Source of the DNA: Anaerofustis stercorihominis DSM 17244
Lineage (GTDB): Bacteria; Bacillota; Clostridia; Eubacteriales; Anaerofustaceae
Assembly (NCBI RefSeq): GCF_000154825.1
Contig: NZ_DS560019.1
Location: 186,001 to 250,000, forward strand
Direction of reading: 5' to 3'
Length of the DNA stretch: 64,000 nucleotides
Part shown: piece by piece, positions 6,977-15,693 of the stretch
Layout: the number at the start of each line of letters is the position of its first letter
How positions within the stretch are numbered: the first letter of the stretch is position 1
Translations under genes and position numbers: made by a program
Notes under the pieces: model-generated
The model's database searches: none
Told to the model about the DNA's origin: nothing
What the model saw: only the letters and a program-made list of their open reading frames with translations

Positions 6977-9172
6977 CTATATATTCCTCTTTTTAAGCTT
7001 ATATCCTACGGTACCTACTGCTCCCAAAGATACAAGACCCAATAGGACATATAAAACCATATTCATTTCATCAGAAGTATGAGGAGTATTTACCGCTGTT
7101 TTATCACTTCCTGTTTTTGTCACGGTACTTCCGCTTGATGTTGAATTACCGTTATTACTTGGATTATTATTACTAGAACCGCTTACATTGTTGTCGTTGT
7201 TATTGTCATTTTTATCATCTTCTTTTACAATCTTAGGTATAATGACATCGGAACCTTCTTTTTTAGTACCGCAGACACTGCATTCTGTATGCTTTGAGCC
7301 TTCTTCTGTGTATGTAGCTTCTTTGTCTACAACTTCTTTATCAAATTTATGAGCAAGCATATCCGTATCTTTATACGAGTCATAATCAATTTCTCCGCAG
7401 CCACTGCATACCTTATGCTCTTTGCCTTTTACGGTGCATGTTGCAGGCTTATCCGTAACTGTTTCAAAAATATGATTTCCCGTTGCAGGAAGGACAACTG
7501 TAACTTCATCACTTACTTCATTACCGCATGCACAAGTTCCCGCTGTATATGTAACGCTACCTGCTTGTGTACACGTAGGTTCGACTTTTGTTCCTGCAAC
7601 TTCGGTGGTTCCGTGACATATTCCCTCTGTTTTAAATACCCAAGAACCAGGATCATTATCCAAATAATATTGATATAATGAACTTGGAGAGTCTGCAGAA
7701 CCTTTATGAGCAACAATCGTAAATCCTTCGATTTTCGCACCGCTGTTTTCTTCACCAAAACCACTGCCAATACTGATTGTGTTTGTACTCGTTGTTTTAA
7801 AAGTCTTAAAATTAGGATTAAAATAAATAGCATTATTATCTATCGTAGTCAATGCACTGCCTTCTTCGGTATCTACCGTTGTTAAATTAGGACACTGTTC
7901 TATAGCTCTTCCGGAAATTTTTGTAATATTTTTAGGGATTGTTATACTTTCAAGACCTACACGAGAAAATACATATTCTCCTATCGTCTTCAAAGCGCTT
8001 CCCGGTTCAAAGGTACATGAATTCAGGTCTTCACAAAGGAAAAAAGCATTCCTTGAAATCGTTTCTACCGACCTCGGTATCCTTATACTCTTTAATTTAC
8101 TATTAAAAAAAGCTTGCTCTGAGATTGTTTTTAATTTTGAACCTTCTTCAAAAGTTATATTTTCAATACCGCTGAAATTAAATCCATCTAAAACTTCCAA
8201 ACTTCTGGGTATGATTATAGTTTTTAAATTACTACAATCACGAAAAATCGCTGTTTCCATCGTTTTTATAGCACTGTCATTTTCAAAGGTACATGAAGCT
8301 AATGATGTACACTTATAAAAAGCACCTTCTTTTATTGTTTCTACAGTCTTCGGTATCGTTATGCTCTCCAAAGCAGTATCACTATCAAAGGCATTTTTTC
8401 CTATAATCTTCAAAACACTTCCTTCTTCGACATCAAAAGATTTCAGTGCTGAACACCCCGCAAAAGCATTTTCTCCTATTGTTTCTACAGACTTCGGCAG
8501 AGTTATATCCTTTAATTTATACATATAGTTAAATGCTCCTCTCGGTAAATCCTTTACTTCGAAGCCCTCTTCAAAAGTTATTTTCTCCACATTGGTAAAT
8601 GTAGACATATTTTGATCCGCTGACCAATTTTTAAGGTTTTTAGGTATTATCAATTCTTTTATCGAATTAAAATAACCGCTTGAAAAAGCATAACTGGATA
8701 TGTTTACTACCTTATATTTTTCATCGCTTCCCGCAACGTTTACTTCGTTGGGTAATTTAAAAGTTTCTCCGGTATAGCTAAAATTTTTATTACCGGTCAA
8801 AGTTGCTTCCTTTGTATCTTCATCATAACTGAATGTAAGTCCAGTTGCTTCATCGGTTTGGTTTGTCACCACTGCCTTAGCTGTCTTTGAAGTCGACTTA
8901 ACCGTTTTAGAAGACTCATTTGAAGAAGTACTTTCTTCAGATTTCTTTTCATCTTGTGCTGTTTTATCTTGCTCATATTTATCTGTTATAACAGCTTTTT
9001 CGTTATCTTTAACTTCCTCGCTGTTGTTTACGTCGGTTCCCTGTTGCTCTTCACTTACTACAACATTATCATTCGTGTTTTCACCTTTTAATTCTTCGGC
9101 AAACACGGGTGTCATGCTTCCTAACACCATAAATCCGCTCAGCATTACCGCCAGTAATCTCTTACTCTTCAT
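6977..9172 (-). CDS. BspA-type leucine-rich-repeat surface protein
   Basis: Secreted cell-surface protein of 731 aa. The start MKSKRLLAVM at 9172 is preferred over an upstream ATG at 9229 because GGGGGG precedes it and a signal peptide (to about residue 27, ending PVFA) begins there. An acidic Ser/Thr-rich linker (28-110) leads to about twelve BspA/LRR_5 units (about 150-480) of the type IPKTVETIKEGAFYKC. Cysteine-containing GTxxEPTCTQ-type repeats follow (about 525-660). The C-terminus has PHTSDE, a hydrophobic helix and KLKKRNI, resembling a variant sortase signal rather than LPXTG. Such proteins often bind host or bacterial partners. Confidence 0.9.
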   Translation of the reverse strand: MKSKRLLAVMLSGFMVLGSMTPVFAEELKGENTNDNVVVSEEQQGTDVNNSEEVKDNEKAVITDKYEQDKTAQDEKKSEESTSSNESSKTVKSTSKTAKAVVTNQTDEATGLTFSYDEDTKEATLTGNKNFSYTGETFKLPNEVNVAGSDEKYKVVNISSYAFSSGYFNSIKELIIPKNLKNWSADQNMSTFTNVEKITFEEGFEVKDLPRGAFNYMYKLKDITLPKSVETIGENAFAGCSALKSFDVEEGSVLKIIGKNAFDSDTALESITIPKTVETIKEGAFYKCTSLASCTFENDSAIKTMETAIFRDCSNLKTIIIPRSLEVLDGFNFSGIENITFEEGSKLKTISEQAFFNSKLKSIRIPRSVETISRNAFFLCEDLNSCTFEPGSALKTIGEYVFSRVGLESITIPKNITKISGRAIEQCPNLTTVDTEEGSALTTIDNNAIYFNPNFKTFKTTSTNTISIGSGFGEENSGAKIEGFTIVAHKGSADSPSSLYQYYLDNDPGSWVFKTEGICHGTTEVAGTKVEPTCTQAGSVTYTAGTCACGNEVSDEVTVVLPATGNHIFETVTDKPATCTVKGKEHKVCSGCGEIDYDSYKDTDMLAHKFDKEVVDKEATYTEEGSKHTECSVCGTKKEGSDVIIPKIVKEDDKNDNNNDNNVSGSSNNNPSNNGNSTSSGSTVTKTGSDKTAVNTPHTSDEMNMVLYVLLGLVSLGAVGTVGYKLKKRNI

Positions 9173-9213
9173 TTCTAACCCCCCTTTATTTTTCGACAAT
9201 AATATCAAAAATC

Positions 9214-9361
9214 GTACTTTTTGTGACATTTATGCTATACTCAAAATGTATTGTGATAATGTAAGAAATCACATATAACGACATATTAATATTACATATA
9301 AAAGATTATTTGTAATAAAATCCATATATTACAGATTTCTTATGTTAGTTACAAAAAGTAC
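9214..9361 (-). promoter_or_regulatory. Upstream region of the BspA-like gene with distant inverted 14-mers
   Basis: GTACTTTTTGTGAC (9214-9227) and GTTACAAAAAGTAC (9348-9361) are inverted copies with one mismatch, about 120 bp apart, just upstream of the gene. Several TGTAA/TTACA words lie between. This might be a looped operator. The remainder up to the next gene at 9675 is AT-rich apart from repeat copy B; no gene is visible there. Confidence 0.3.
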
Positions 9362-9558
9362 ACCTTTTTTACATTTTTTTTTGTAATTTAACTGATTATT
9401 GATTTTTGAAGAATATAATGATTGAAAATCAAAGCAACATAAAACACTTGATTTTTACCGTATTAAGGGACTAAATATCTAAAATAAAATATATATGAAT
9501 ACAACATCAAAAAATGAAAAGTCTTACTAATTATTATATGCGGATAAAAAGGCGGGAC

Positions 9559-9596
9559 GGGGCGCGGAATCTCACGCAGTGAGGCGTAGTGCCCCG
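9559..9596 (+). repeat. 38-nt GC-rich hairpin element, copy B
   Basis: GGGGC outer arm, GCGGAAT, CTCAC-GCA-GTGAG inner hairpin, GCGTAGT, GCCCC outer arm. Same layout as copies A and C, but two inner base pairs are exchanged in a compensated way. It lies between divergent genes. Confidence 0.8.
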
Positions 9597-9674
9597 ATGA
9601 TAAAATAAAATAATGACAAAAAAATAAAATGATGATAAACTATACTTAATTAAATTTTAAGCGAGGTAGATAAA

Positions 9675-10709
9675 TTGAGAAAGGTAATGTTATACGAGCC
9701 GGGAGATTTAAGGCTTATAGAGTGCGAAAGACCGAAAGCGGGAAAAGGAGAAGTACTTATAAAAAACGAAGTCTCTCTTACCTGCGGTTCCGATGTAAAA
9801 AGTTATATAAGGGGATATGCAAAGCATACGCCTCCGTATAATATCGGACATGAATGCAGCGGTATAGTTGCGGAAGTTGGAGAAGGAGTTACAAAATTCA
9901 AAGTCGGAGACAGAGTCGTTGCCCATAATTCGGCTCCGTGCAACGAATGTTACTACTGCAAAAAAGGGATACACTGCATGTGCGAAAATCTCATTACAAA
10001 TCAGCTGAAAAACGGAGGTTTCAGCGAGTATCAGCTCATACCTGAGATAATCGTAAAACAAAATATGTTCCGTATCCCCGATGATATGAGTTTCAAACAG
10101 GCTGCACTTCTCGAACCTTTTGCATGTGCGGTCTACGGAGTTTCACAGATACCCGTTGAACAGGGAGATTACGTAGCGGTAAACGGATGCGGTCCGTCGG
10201 GACTTATGTTCATAAGACTTTTATATTTAAAAGGAGCAAGAGTCATTGCATGCGATAAAAGCAAAGTAAGGCTCGAAGCGGCTAAAAAGCTCGGAGCATA
10301 CGATATAATAAACATAGAAGAAGTCGATGATCAGGTTCAGGCTGTCAAAGATTTGACGCCGGGAAAAAGAGGCGTTGACTCTGCCGTAGAAGCCGCGGGA
10401 AGCGTCAAAGTATGGGAAATGTCTATCAATATGGTTCGTCCGGGAGGATTTGCACTTCTTTACGGAGGCACAAAAGCGGGAGAAGAACTTACAGTAGACA
10501 CAAAACTGCTTCATTATTCCCAAGTTACGATAAAAGGACTGTACCATACGACTCCTTTATATGTAAACCAAGCATTTGAACTATTAAAAATGAAAGTCAT
10601 AGACGAAAAGGATTTTCTTTATAACGAATACAAGCTTGAAAACGTAAAAGAAGCATTGATGAACCATCATGAAGGAAATGTGATAAAGAACTACATAACA
10701 TATAATTAA
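9675..10709 (+). CDS. Zinc-dependent medium-chain alcohol/polyol dehydrogenase
   Basis: NAD(P)-linked oxidoreductase of 344 aa in the sorbitol/threonine dehydrogenase-like group. Catalytic zinc ligands are the Cys in LTCGSD (about 37) and His-Glu in IGHECSG. Structural zinc cysteines follow CXXCXXCX7C (about 89-103, CNECYYC onward). The cofactor fold includes AVNGCGPSGLM. The TTG start at 9675 is favoured because GCGAGGT lies 7 bp upstream. It is a single-gene unit with its own terminator, ahead of proBA. The substrate cannot be set from sequence. Confidence 0.88.
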   Translation: MRKVMLYEPGDLRLIECERPKAGKGEVLIKNEVSLTCGSDVKSYIRGYAKHTPPYNIGHECSGIVAEVGEGVTKFKVGDRVVAHNSAPCNECYYCKKGIHCMCENLITNQLKNGGFSEYQLIPEIIVKQNMFRIPDDMSFKQAALLEPFACAVYGVSQIPVEQGDYVAVNGCGPSGLMFIRLLYLKGARVIACDKSKVRLEAAKKLGAYDIINIEEVDDQVQAVKDLTPGKRGVDSAVEAAGSVKVWEMSINMVRPGGFALLYGGTKAGEELTVDTKLLHYSQVTIKGLYHTTPLYVNQAFELLKMKVIDEKDFLYNEYKLENVKEALMNHHEGNVIKNYITYN

Positions 10710-10717
10710 ATATAAAT

Positions 10718-10750
10718 AAAAAAGGAGTTTAGTTTTCTAAACTTCTTTTT
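10718..10750 (+). terminator. Terminator of the alcohol dehydrogenase gene
   Basis: AAAAAGGAGTTTAG and CTAAACTTCTTTTT pair around TTTT with one mismatch. The distal arm ends in a T-run. Confidence 0.8.
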
Positions 10751-10785
10751 AAAACCCATATTTGAATTATTATACATCAGTTTTC

Positions 10786-10815
10786 TTTACAACGAAGCTT
10801 GTTTTATTATATAAT
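10786..10815 (+). promoter_or_regulatory. Likely proBA promoter
   Basis: TTTACA (10786-10791) and TATAAT (10810-10815) are 18 bp apart, about 30 bp ahead of proB. Confidence 0.5.
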
Positions 10816-10843
10816 AATAAATAAAACAAAATAAGGGTAGATC

Positions 10844-11632
10844 ATGAAAAACGTAGTAAAAGCAAAAAAAATAGTCATAAAAATAGGGACTTCCACTCTT
10901 ACTCATAAAACGGGAAATATAAATATAAGAAGAGTGGAACATTTGGTAAAAATAATCGCAGACCTTAAAAATTCCGGAAGGGACATAATCCTCGTTTCTT
11001 CGGGTGCGGTAGGCGTGGGAATGGGTAAACTCGGGCTTGATAAAAAGCCCAGGGACCTATCACAAAAACAGGCTCTCGCAGCTATAGGACAGTGCGAACT
11101 TATGTATCTGTACGATAAGTTATTCGGGGAGTACAATCATAATGTAGCTCAGGTACTTATAACAAATGATGTAATATCCGAAAAAGAAGATATACTTAAA
11201 ATAACAAATACATTCGATAAACTTCTTAAGTACAATGTCATCCCTATAGTAAACGAAAACGACACGGTAAGCACGGAAGAACTTGAATTCGGAGATAACG
11301 ACACATTATCCGCCGTTGTAAGTTCCATAATAAAAGCAGACCTATTAGTTATCCTGACTGATATAGACGGACTATACACAGACAATCCGAGCAAGAATAA
11401 AGATGCAAAGAGGATAGAAGTCGTAGAGGAAATCACTGACGATATAATAAGCTGCTGCGCGGATACCGTAAATAATCTGGGTACGGGAGGCATGATAACC
11501 AAAATCAAAGCGGGACAAATAGCATTTGAAAACAATTTTGACATGGTCATACTATCATCAAAAGACCCGAACGACCTATACAGCTTATTTGACGGAGAAA
11601 ATAAGGGAACGTTATTTAAAGTAAGAAAGTGA
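10844..11632 (+). CDS. proB: Glutamate 5-kinase
   Basis: Phosphorylates glutamate to gamma-glutamyl phosphate, first step of proline synthesis. The 262-aa protein is an amino-acid-kinase domain with IVIKIGTSTLT at the N-terminus, VSSGAVGVGMGKL, VNENDTVSTEELEFGDND and TDIDGLYT. It lacks the C-terminal PUA domain present in the longer ProB of many bacteria, as is usual for the short class. proA starts 10 bp downstream, so the two enzymes, which pass on an unstable intermediate, are co-expressed. Confidence 0.95.
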   Translation: MKNVVKAKKIVIKIGTSTLTHKTGNINIRRVEHLVKIIADLKNSGRDIILVSSGAVGVGMGKLGLDKKPRDLSQKQALAAIGQCELMYLYDKLFGEYNHNVAQVLITNDVISEKEDILKITNTFDKLLKYNVIPIVNENDTVSTEELEFGDNDTLSAVVSSIIKADLLVILTDIDGLYTDNPSKNKDAKRIEVVEEITDDIISCCADTVNNLGTGGMITKIKAGQIAFENNFDMVILSSKDPNDLYSLFDGENKGTLFKVRK

Positions 11633-11642
11633 GGTAATACAA

Positions 11643-12890
11643 ATGTTTAACATGAACAGTTTAGGCAAAAAAGCTAAAATAGCAGGCAGAAGCATAAGCG
11701 ATTTGAATACAAACAAAAAAAACGAAGCTCTTGAATGCATAAAAAACGAACTTATCAATAATATGAAAAGTATCATAAAAGCAAACAAAGAAGATATTGT
11801 AAATGCCAAAGCAAACGGAATGAAAGAATCTATGATAGACAGGCTAACTCTTGACGAAGACAGAATAAAAGCCATAGCGAATTCTATAGATAAAGTCATC
11901 AATTTAAAAGACCCTGTGGGTATCATTTCGGGAGGGTCCAAAAGACCAAACGGAATGGAGATAGTAATAAAGAAAGTTCCTTACGGAGTGGTGGGTATAA
12001 TATTCGAATCACGTCCGAACGTTACGGTTGACGCGGGATGTTTATGTTTGAAATCAGGGAATGCATGTATCCTAAGAGGCGGTAAAGAAGCAATAAATAC
12101 AAATACCAGACTCGTAGAAGTAATGAGAGGTGCAGTAAAAAAAGCAGGACTCAACCACGATGTGATCCAGCTGGTTTTCGACACCGACAGGAAATACGTA
12201 TCCGAAATGGCTAAGCTTACGGAATACATAGACGTTTTAATACCAAGAGGCAGTGCAGGACTTATAAGATCCATAAAGGATATCGCAACGGTTCCGTTTA
12301 TCGAAACCGGAGCGGGGAATTGCCATATATATATAGATGAATTTGCCGATAACGATATGGCAGTTGATTTAACGGACAACGGGAAAACACAAAGACCTAG
12401 CGTGTGTAATTCACTGGAGACTCTTTTAGTCCATGAAAAGAAAGCAGAAGAAGTACTTCCTCTTATATATAACAAACTCAAAGAACATAATGTGGAATTC
12501 AGAGGAGACGAAAGAACTTTAAAAATCCTCGGAAGCAAAGCAAAAAAAGCTGACGAAGAAGATTATAAAACAGAATACAACGATTATATAATTGCTGTAA
12601 AAGTCGTAGAAAACATAGAAGAAGCAATAAATCACATCAATAAATATTCAACGAAACACTCCGAATGTATCGTTACGAACAATATCGAAAGCATGAATTT
12701 ATTTACTTCCAAAATAGACAGTGCATGTGTCTATGTGAATGTTTCCACAAGATTTACCGACGGAGAAGAATTCGGTTTCGGAAGTGAAATAGGTATAGCA
12801 ACTCAAAGGACACTTCCAAGAGGTCCTATGGGACTTAATGAACTTACGACAATCAAATATGTTATCACAGGAAACGGACAAATAAGATAA
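11643..12890 (+). CDS. proA: Gamma-glutamyl phosphate reductase
   Basis: NADPH-dependent reduction of gamma-glutamyl phosphate to glutamate semialdehyde. The 415-aa length is standard. The aldehyde-dehydrogenase fold has VPYGVVGIIFESRPNVTVDA, ILRGGKEA and KTQRPSVCNSLETLLVH with the catalytic cysteine. The C-terminal block is TRFTDGEEFGFGSEIGIATQ. GAGG precedes the ATG. proC is not in the window. Confidence 0.96.
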   Translation: MFNMNSLGKKAKIAGRSISDLNTNKKNEALECIKNELINNMKSIIKANKEDIVNAKANGMKESMIDRLTLDEDRIKAIANSIDKVINLKDPVGIISGGSKRPNGMEIVIKKVPYGVVGIIFESRPNVTVDAGCLCLKSGNACILRGGKEAINTNTRLVEVMRGAVKKAGLNHDVIQLVFDTDRKYVSEMAKLTEYIDVLIPRGSAGLIRSIKDIATVPFIETGAGNCHIYIDEFADNDMAVDLTDNGKTQRPSVCNSLETLLVHEKKAEEVLPLIYNKLKEHNVEFRGDERTLKILGSKAKKADEEDYKTEYNDYIIAVKVVENIEEAINHINKYSTKHSECIVTNNIESMNLFTSKIDSACVYVNVSTRFTDGEEFGFGSEIGIATQRTLPRGPMGLNELTTIKYVITGNGQIR

Positions 12891-12893
12891 AAT

Positions 12894-12919
12894 AAAAGCT
12901 CCCATATGGGAGCTTTTTT
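12894..12919 (+). terminator. Terminator of proBA
   Basis: AAAAGCTCCC and GGGAGCTTTT pair around ATAT, followed by more T. Confidence 0.9.
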
Positions 12920-12929
12920 ATTTGCCTTA

Positions 12930-12967
12930 CGGGGCACTACGCCTGCCTTCGGCAGATTCCGCGCCCC
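12930..12967 (-). repeat. 38-nt GC-rich hairpin element, copy C
   Basis: It differs from copy A at one position only (GATTC versus GAATC in plus-strand terms) and sits directly beyond the proBA terminator, between convergent proA and fhs. The rest of the gap (12968-13143) is AT-rich with no visible gene. Confidence 0.8.
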
Positions 12968-13143
12968 GCCTCCTCCAAACATCATACTCCAAAACAAGCA
13001 TGTGACCTTACCCTTTATACATAAATACACCTTTAAAACATCATATCAAATCATATTTCATCAATTGATACCAAAAGACAAAATCATCTTTAGTTAAAAC
13101 TCTTAATTTAACATTAAATATTCATATGTATATCTAAAAAAAC

Positions 13144-13172
13144 AAAATAAAAAGACCGCTTTCACGGTCTTT
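13144..13172 (-). terminator. Terminator of the folT-fhs operon
   Basis: AAAGACCG and CGGTCTTT form an 8-bp stem with a 6-nt loop, followed on the minus strand by a T-rich tract. Confidence 0.8.
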
Positions 13173-13189
13173 AAAATAAGTTTTATTTT

Positions 13190-14863
13190 CTAAAATAATC
13201 CTGAGATCTTTCCGTTTTCATCGACGTCGATTTTAAATGCAGCAGGTTCTTTTCCAAGCCCCGGCATTTTCATCACGTCCCCCGCAAGTGCAACTATAAA
13301 TCCTGCTCCCGCAGAAACGGTCATATCCTTTATCGTTATCCTGAAACCTTCCGGTTTTCCGAGTTTGGTTGGGTCATCGGAAAGCGAATACTGTGTTTTA
13401 GCTATACAGATAGGCATATTCCCAAAACCTAATTTCTCGAAATTATCCATTTCTTTCTTAGCTTTTGGAAGGAAGTCAACGCCGTCTGCTCCGTATACTT
13501 TTTTTGCTATCGCTTCGATTTTTTCTTTAATGCTTAAATCAGTGTCATAAGAGAATTTAAAGTTATTTTCTTCATCACAAAGCCTTATAACTTCTTTTGC
13601 AAGGTCTTCCCCGCCTTTGCCGCCTTTTTCCCATACTTCGCTTAAGACTACGTTTACGCCGAGTTCCTTACACTTATTTTCAATAAGACTGATTTCGGCT
13701 TCAGTATCATTGACGAATTTATTTATAGCAACAACACAAGGAAGTCCGAACACATTTTTTATGTTGTCAACGTGTTTAAGCAAGTTAGGAAGTCCCTTTT
13801 CAAGAGCTTCCAAGTTCTCTTCACCAAGTTCGTTCTTACTTACTCCCCCGTTGTATTTAAGAGCTTTTACCGTCGCAACTATGATTACCGCATCAGGTTT
13901 AAGGTCTGCAAGTCTGCATTTTATATCGAGGAATTTTTCCGCCCCGAGGTCTGCCCCGAAACCTGCTTCCGTTACTACATAATCACAGAAATGTCTAGCC
14001 ATTTTCGTTGCGATAACGCTGTTACATCCGTGAGCTATATTCGCAAAAGGTCCTCCGTGAATAAAAGCTGGAGTTCCTTCCAAAGACTGTACCAAATTCG
14101 GTTTCAAAGCGTCTTTAAGAAGTGTTGCCATAGCTCCGTTTGCTTTTAAATCTCTTGCGGTAACGGGATTTCCGTCCATGTTATATGCGGCAACTATATT
14201 ACCGAGCCTTTCTTTCAAATCAGTGATATTGTTGGCAAGACAGAATATAGCCATTACTTCGCTTGCTACGGTTATATCAAAACCATCTTCACGAGGAGTC
14301 CCGTTTACTTTTCCGCCGAGACCGCAGACGATATTCCTAAGCTGTCTGTCGTTCATGTCGATAGCTCTTCTCCAAACTATCCTTCTCGTATCGATATTAA
14401 GTTCGTTACCCTGCTGGATATGATTATCTATCATCGCCGCAAGAAGATTATTAGCGGCAGTAAGGGCATGTAAATCACCGGTAAAGTGGAGATTGATGTC
14501 TTCCATAGGAACGACCTGAGCATATCCGCCGCCGGCAGCTCCGCCTTTTATCCCGAACACAGGTCCGAGAGAAGGTTCTCTAAGCGCCATTATCGTGTTA
14601 TGACCAAGCCTTCTTATTGCGTCTGCAACGCCGATAGTAGTCGTTGTTTTCCCTTCCCCTGCCGGAGTGGGATTGATGGCAGTGGTAAGTATCAGTTTAC
14701 CTTTCTTACCTTCGGTCCTCTTTAAAACATTATAATCCACTTTTGCTTTATATTTTCCGTAAAGTTCTATATCGTCTTCGCTTAAACCTATTCTCTTTGC
14801 TACTTCCCTGATGTCTTCCATCTTTGCTTCCTGAGCAATTTCAATATCACTTTTGTAACCCAT
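13190..14863 (-). CDS. fhs: Formate-tetrahydrofolate ligase
   Basis: ATP-dependent synthesis of 10-formyl-tetrahydrofolate from formate and THF in one-carbon metabolism. At 557 aa it is full length. The ATP loop is [13 protein letters not shown] (about 66-78). Other conserved blocks are [20 protein letters not shown] and the Gly-rich [20 protein letters not shown] near the C-terminus. It lies 15 bp after folT, downstream of a THF riboswitch, so folate uptake and this folate-using enzyme share control. Confidence 0.97.
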   Translation of the reverse strand: MGYKSDIEIAQEAKMEDIREVAKRIGLSEDDIELYGKYKAKVDYNVLKRTEGKKGKLILTTAINPTPAGEGKTTTTIGVADAIRRLGHNTIMALREPSLGPVFGIKGGAAGGGYAQVVPMEDINLHFTGDLHALTAANNLLAAMIDNHIQQGNELNIDTRRIVWRRAIDMNDRQLRNIVCGLGGKVNGTPREDGFDITVASEVMAIFCLANNITDLKERLGNIVAAYNMDGNPVTARDLKANGAMATLLKDALKPNLVQSLEGTPAFIHGGPFANIAHGCNSVIATKMARHFCDYVVTEAGFGADLGAEKFLDIKCRLADLKPDAVIIVATVKALKYNGGVSKNELGEENLEALEKGLPNLLKHVDNIKNVFGLPCVVAINKFVNDTEAEISLIENKCKELGVNVVLSEVWEKGGKGGEDLAKEVIRLCDEENNFKFSYDTDLSIKEKIEAIAKKVYGADGVDFLPKAKKEMDNFEKLGFGNMPICIAKTQYSLSDDPTKLGKPEGFRITIKDMTVSAGAGFIVALAGDVMKMPGLGKEPAAFKIDVDENGKISGLF

Positions 14864-14878
14864 TTTAAATCCTTCTCC

Positions 14879-15412
14879 TTAAACCTTTATTTTGTTTTTA
14901 GTATTATTATATAGAAAATAAATTATTGCACTGTTGAGAAAAATCATGACTACGGCTTTTATAAACCTTTGGGGTATCATAGCTATCGTAGCGTAACCGT
15001 ACATCTGGATAAGGAACACGGTATTTAAGAGTATCGAACATATAACTTCACACAGTACTACTATGAGTACAATATGTTTTAATTCAAGTTCGATATTTTT
15101 CTTTTTGACCATCATTGCAATAAGTCCGGGAATAAGTCCGTATAAGGCACTGGTAAGGGTAAAACCGAGGTGAAATGCACCTCCGTCCGACTTTATGACA
15201 AATTGGATAAAATCAGACAAAAACCCTATGGCAAAACCATAAACGGGTCCAAGGAGTATCCCCGAAAAAATCGTGGGAACGGTAGTAAACCCGATCCTGA
15301 AATTGGGTGTCACACTGATTTCAAACATCTTCAGTACTATCCCCATTGCAATCAGCAGTCCCGCGAAAACGATTTTTCTCGTACTAACTAAACTAGAGCT
15401 TGCTCTATTCAT
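14879..15412 (-). CDS. folT: Folate-specific ECF transporter S component
   Basis: Substrate-binding membrane subunit of an energy-coupling-factor folate importer; the shared EcfAA'T energising module is encoded elsewhere. The 177-aa protein has about six hydrophobic helices and the FolT-type N-terminal region (KIVFAGLLIAMGIVLK) and PNFRIGFTTVPTIFSGILLGPVYG. TAGGAGG precedes the ATG. First gene of the folT-fhs operon; the riboswitch upstream supports the folate assignment. Confidence 0.92.
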   Translation of the reverse strand: MNRASSSLVSTRKIVFAGLLIAMGIVLKMFEISVTPNFRIGFTTVPTIFSGILLGPVYGFAIGFLSDFIQFVIKSDGGAFHLGFTLTSALYGLIPGLIAMMVKKKNIELELKHIVLIVVLCEVICSILLNTVFLIQMYGYATIAMIPQRFIKAVVMIFLNSAIIYFLYNNTKNKIKV

Positions 15413-15475
15413 ACTTTTTACCTCCTAAGTATTACTAGACAAAGCTCCGCTATTCATGACATATTTAAATGTAAA

Positions 15476-15570
15476 TCCACAGCGGACGCAATAAGATACC
15501 GCAACTTTCGTTTTCGTTTAAAGGCAACTTCCCATCCTTTAACACTTAACGCATCTTATCTACTCTGCGA
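15476..15570 (-). ncRNA. Tetrahydrofolate (THF) riboswitch
   Basis: On the minus strand the leader contains AGAGTAGATAAGATGCGTTAAG, split here as AGAGTAGATAAGAT then GCGTTAAGTG, then GGATGGGA, AACGAAAACGAAAG, GCGGTATCTTATTGC and CCGCT. These are the conserved blocks of the THF riboswitch in the right order. P1 (GCAG with CTGT) and the ATAAGAT/ATCTTAT pairing are both visible. It begins at the expected transcription start and ends about 60 nt before the folT ATG, so ligand binding could act on translation through the AGGAGG site or on transcription. Confidence 0.92.
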
Positions 15571-15574
15571 AAAT

Positions 15575-15583
15575 ATTATAACA
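15575..15583 (-). promoter_or_regulatory. Extended -10 promoter for the folT-fhs operon
   Basis: TGTTATAAT on the minus strand is an extended -10 (TGnTATAAT) whose start site would fall at the 5' edge of the riboswitch. No convincing -35 is visible. Confidence 0.55.
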
Positions 15584-15693
15584 TAAAGTAATTACGATAT
15601 GGAGAAAATATTAAAAATATATTAAATAATTGATATTTTAATTTAAAAATAGTAAAATTAAGTAAAATCTTAAAATGGGGTTATGGGGTAAAA

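Noticed and set aside
6977-9172. LPXTG sortase substrate
   Set aside because: The C-terminus has PHTSDE plus a membrane helix, not LPXTG. Called only as a variant signal.
12803-13097. Open frames over the end of proA and the 38-nt repeat
   Set aside because: They cover the terminator and the repeat hairpin, on both strands, and show no family or ribosome site.
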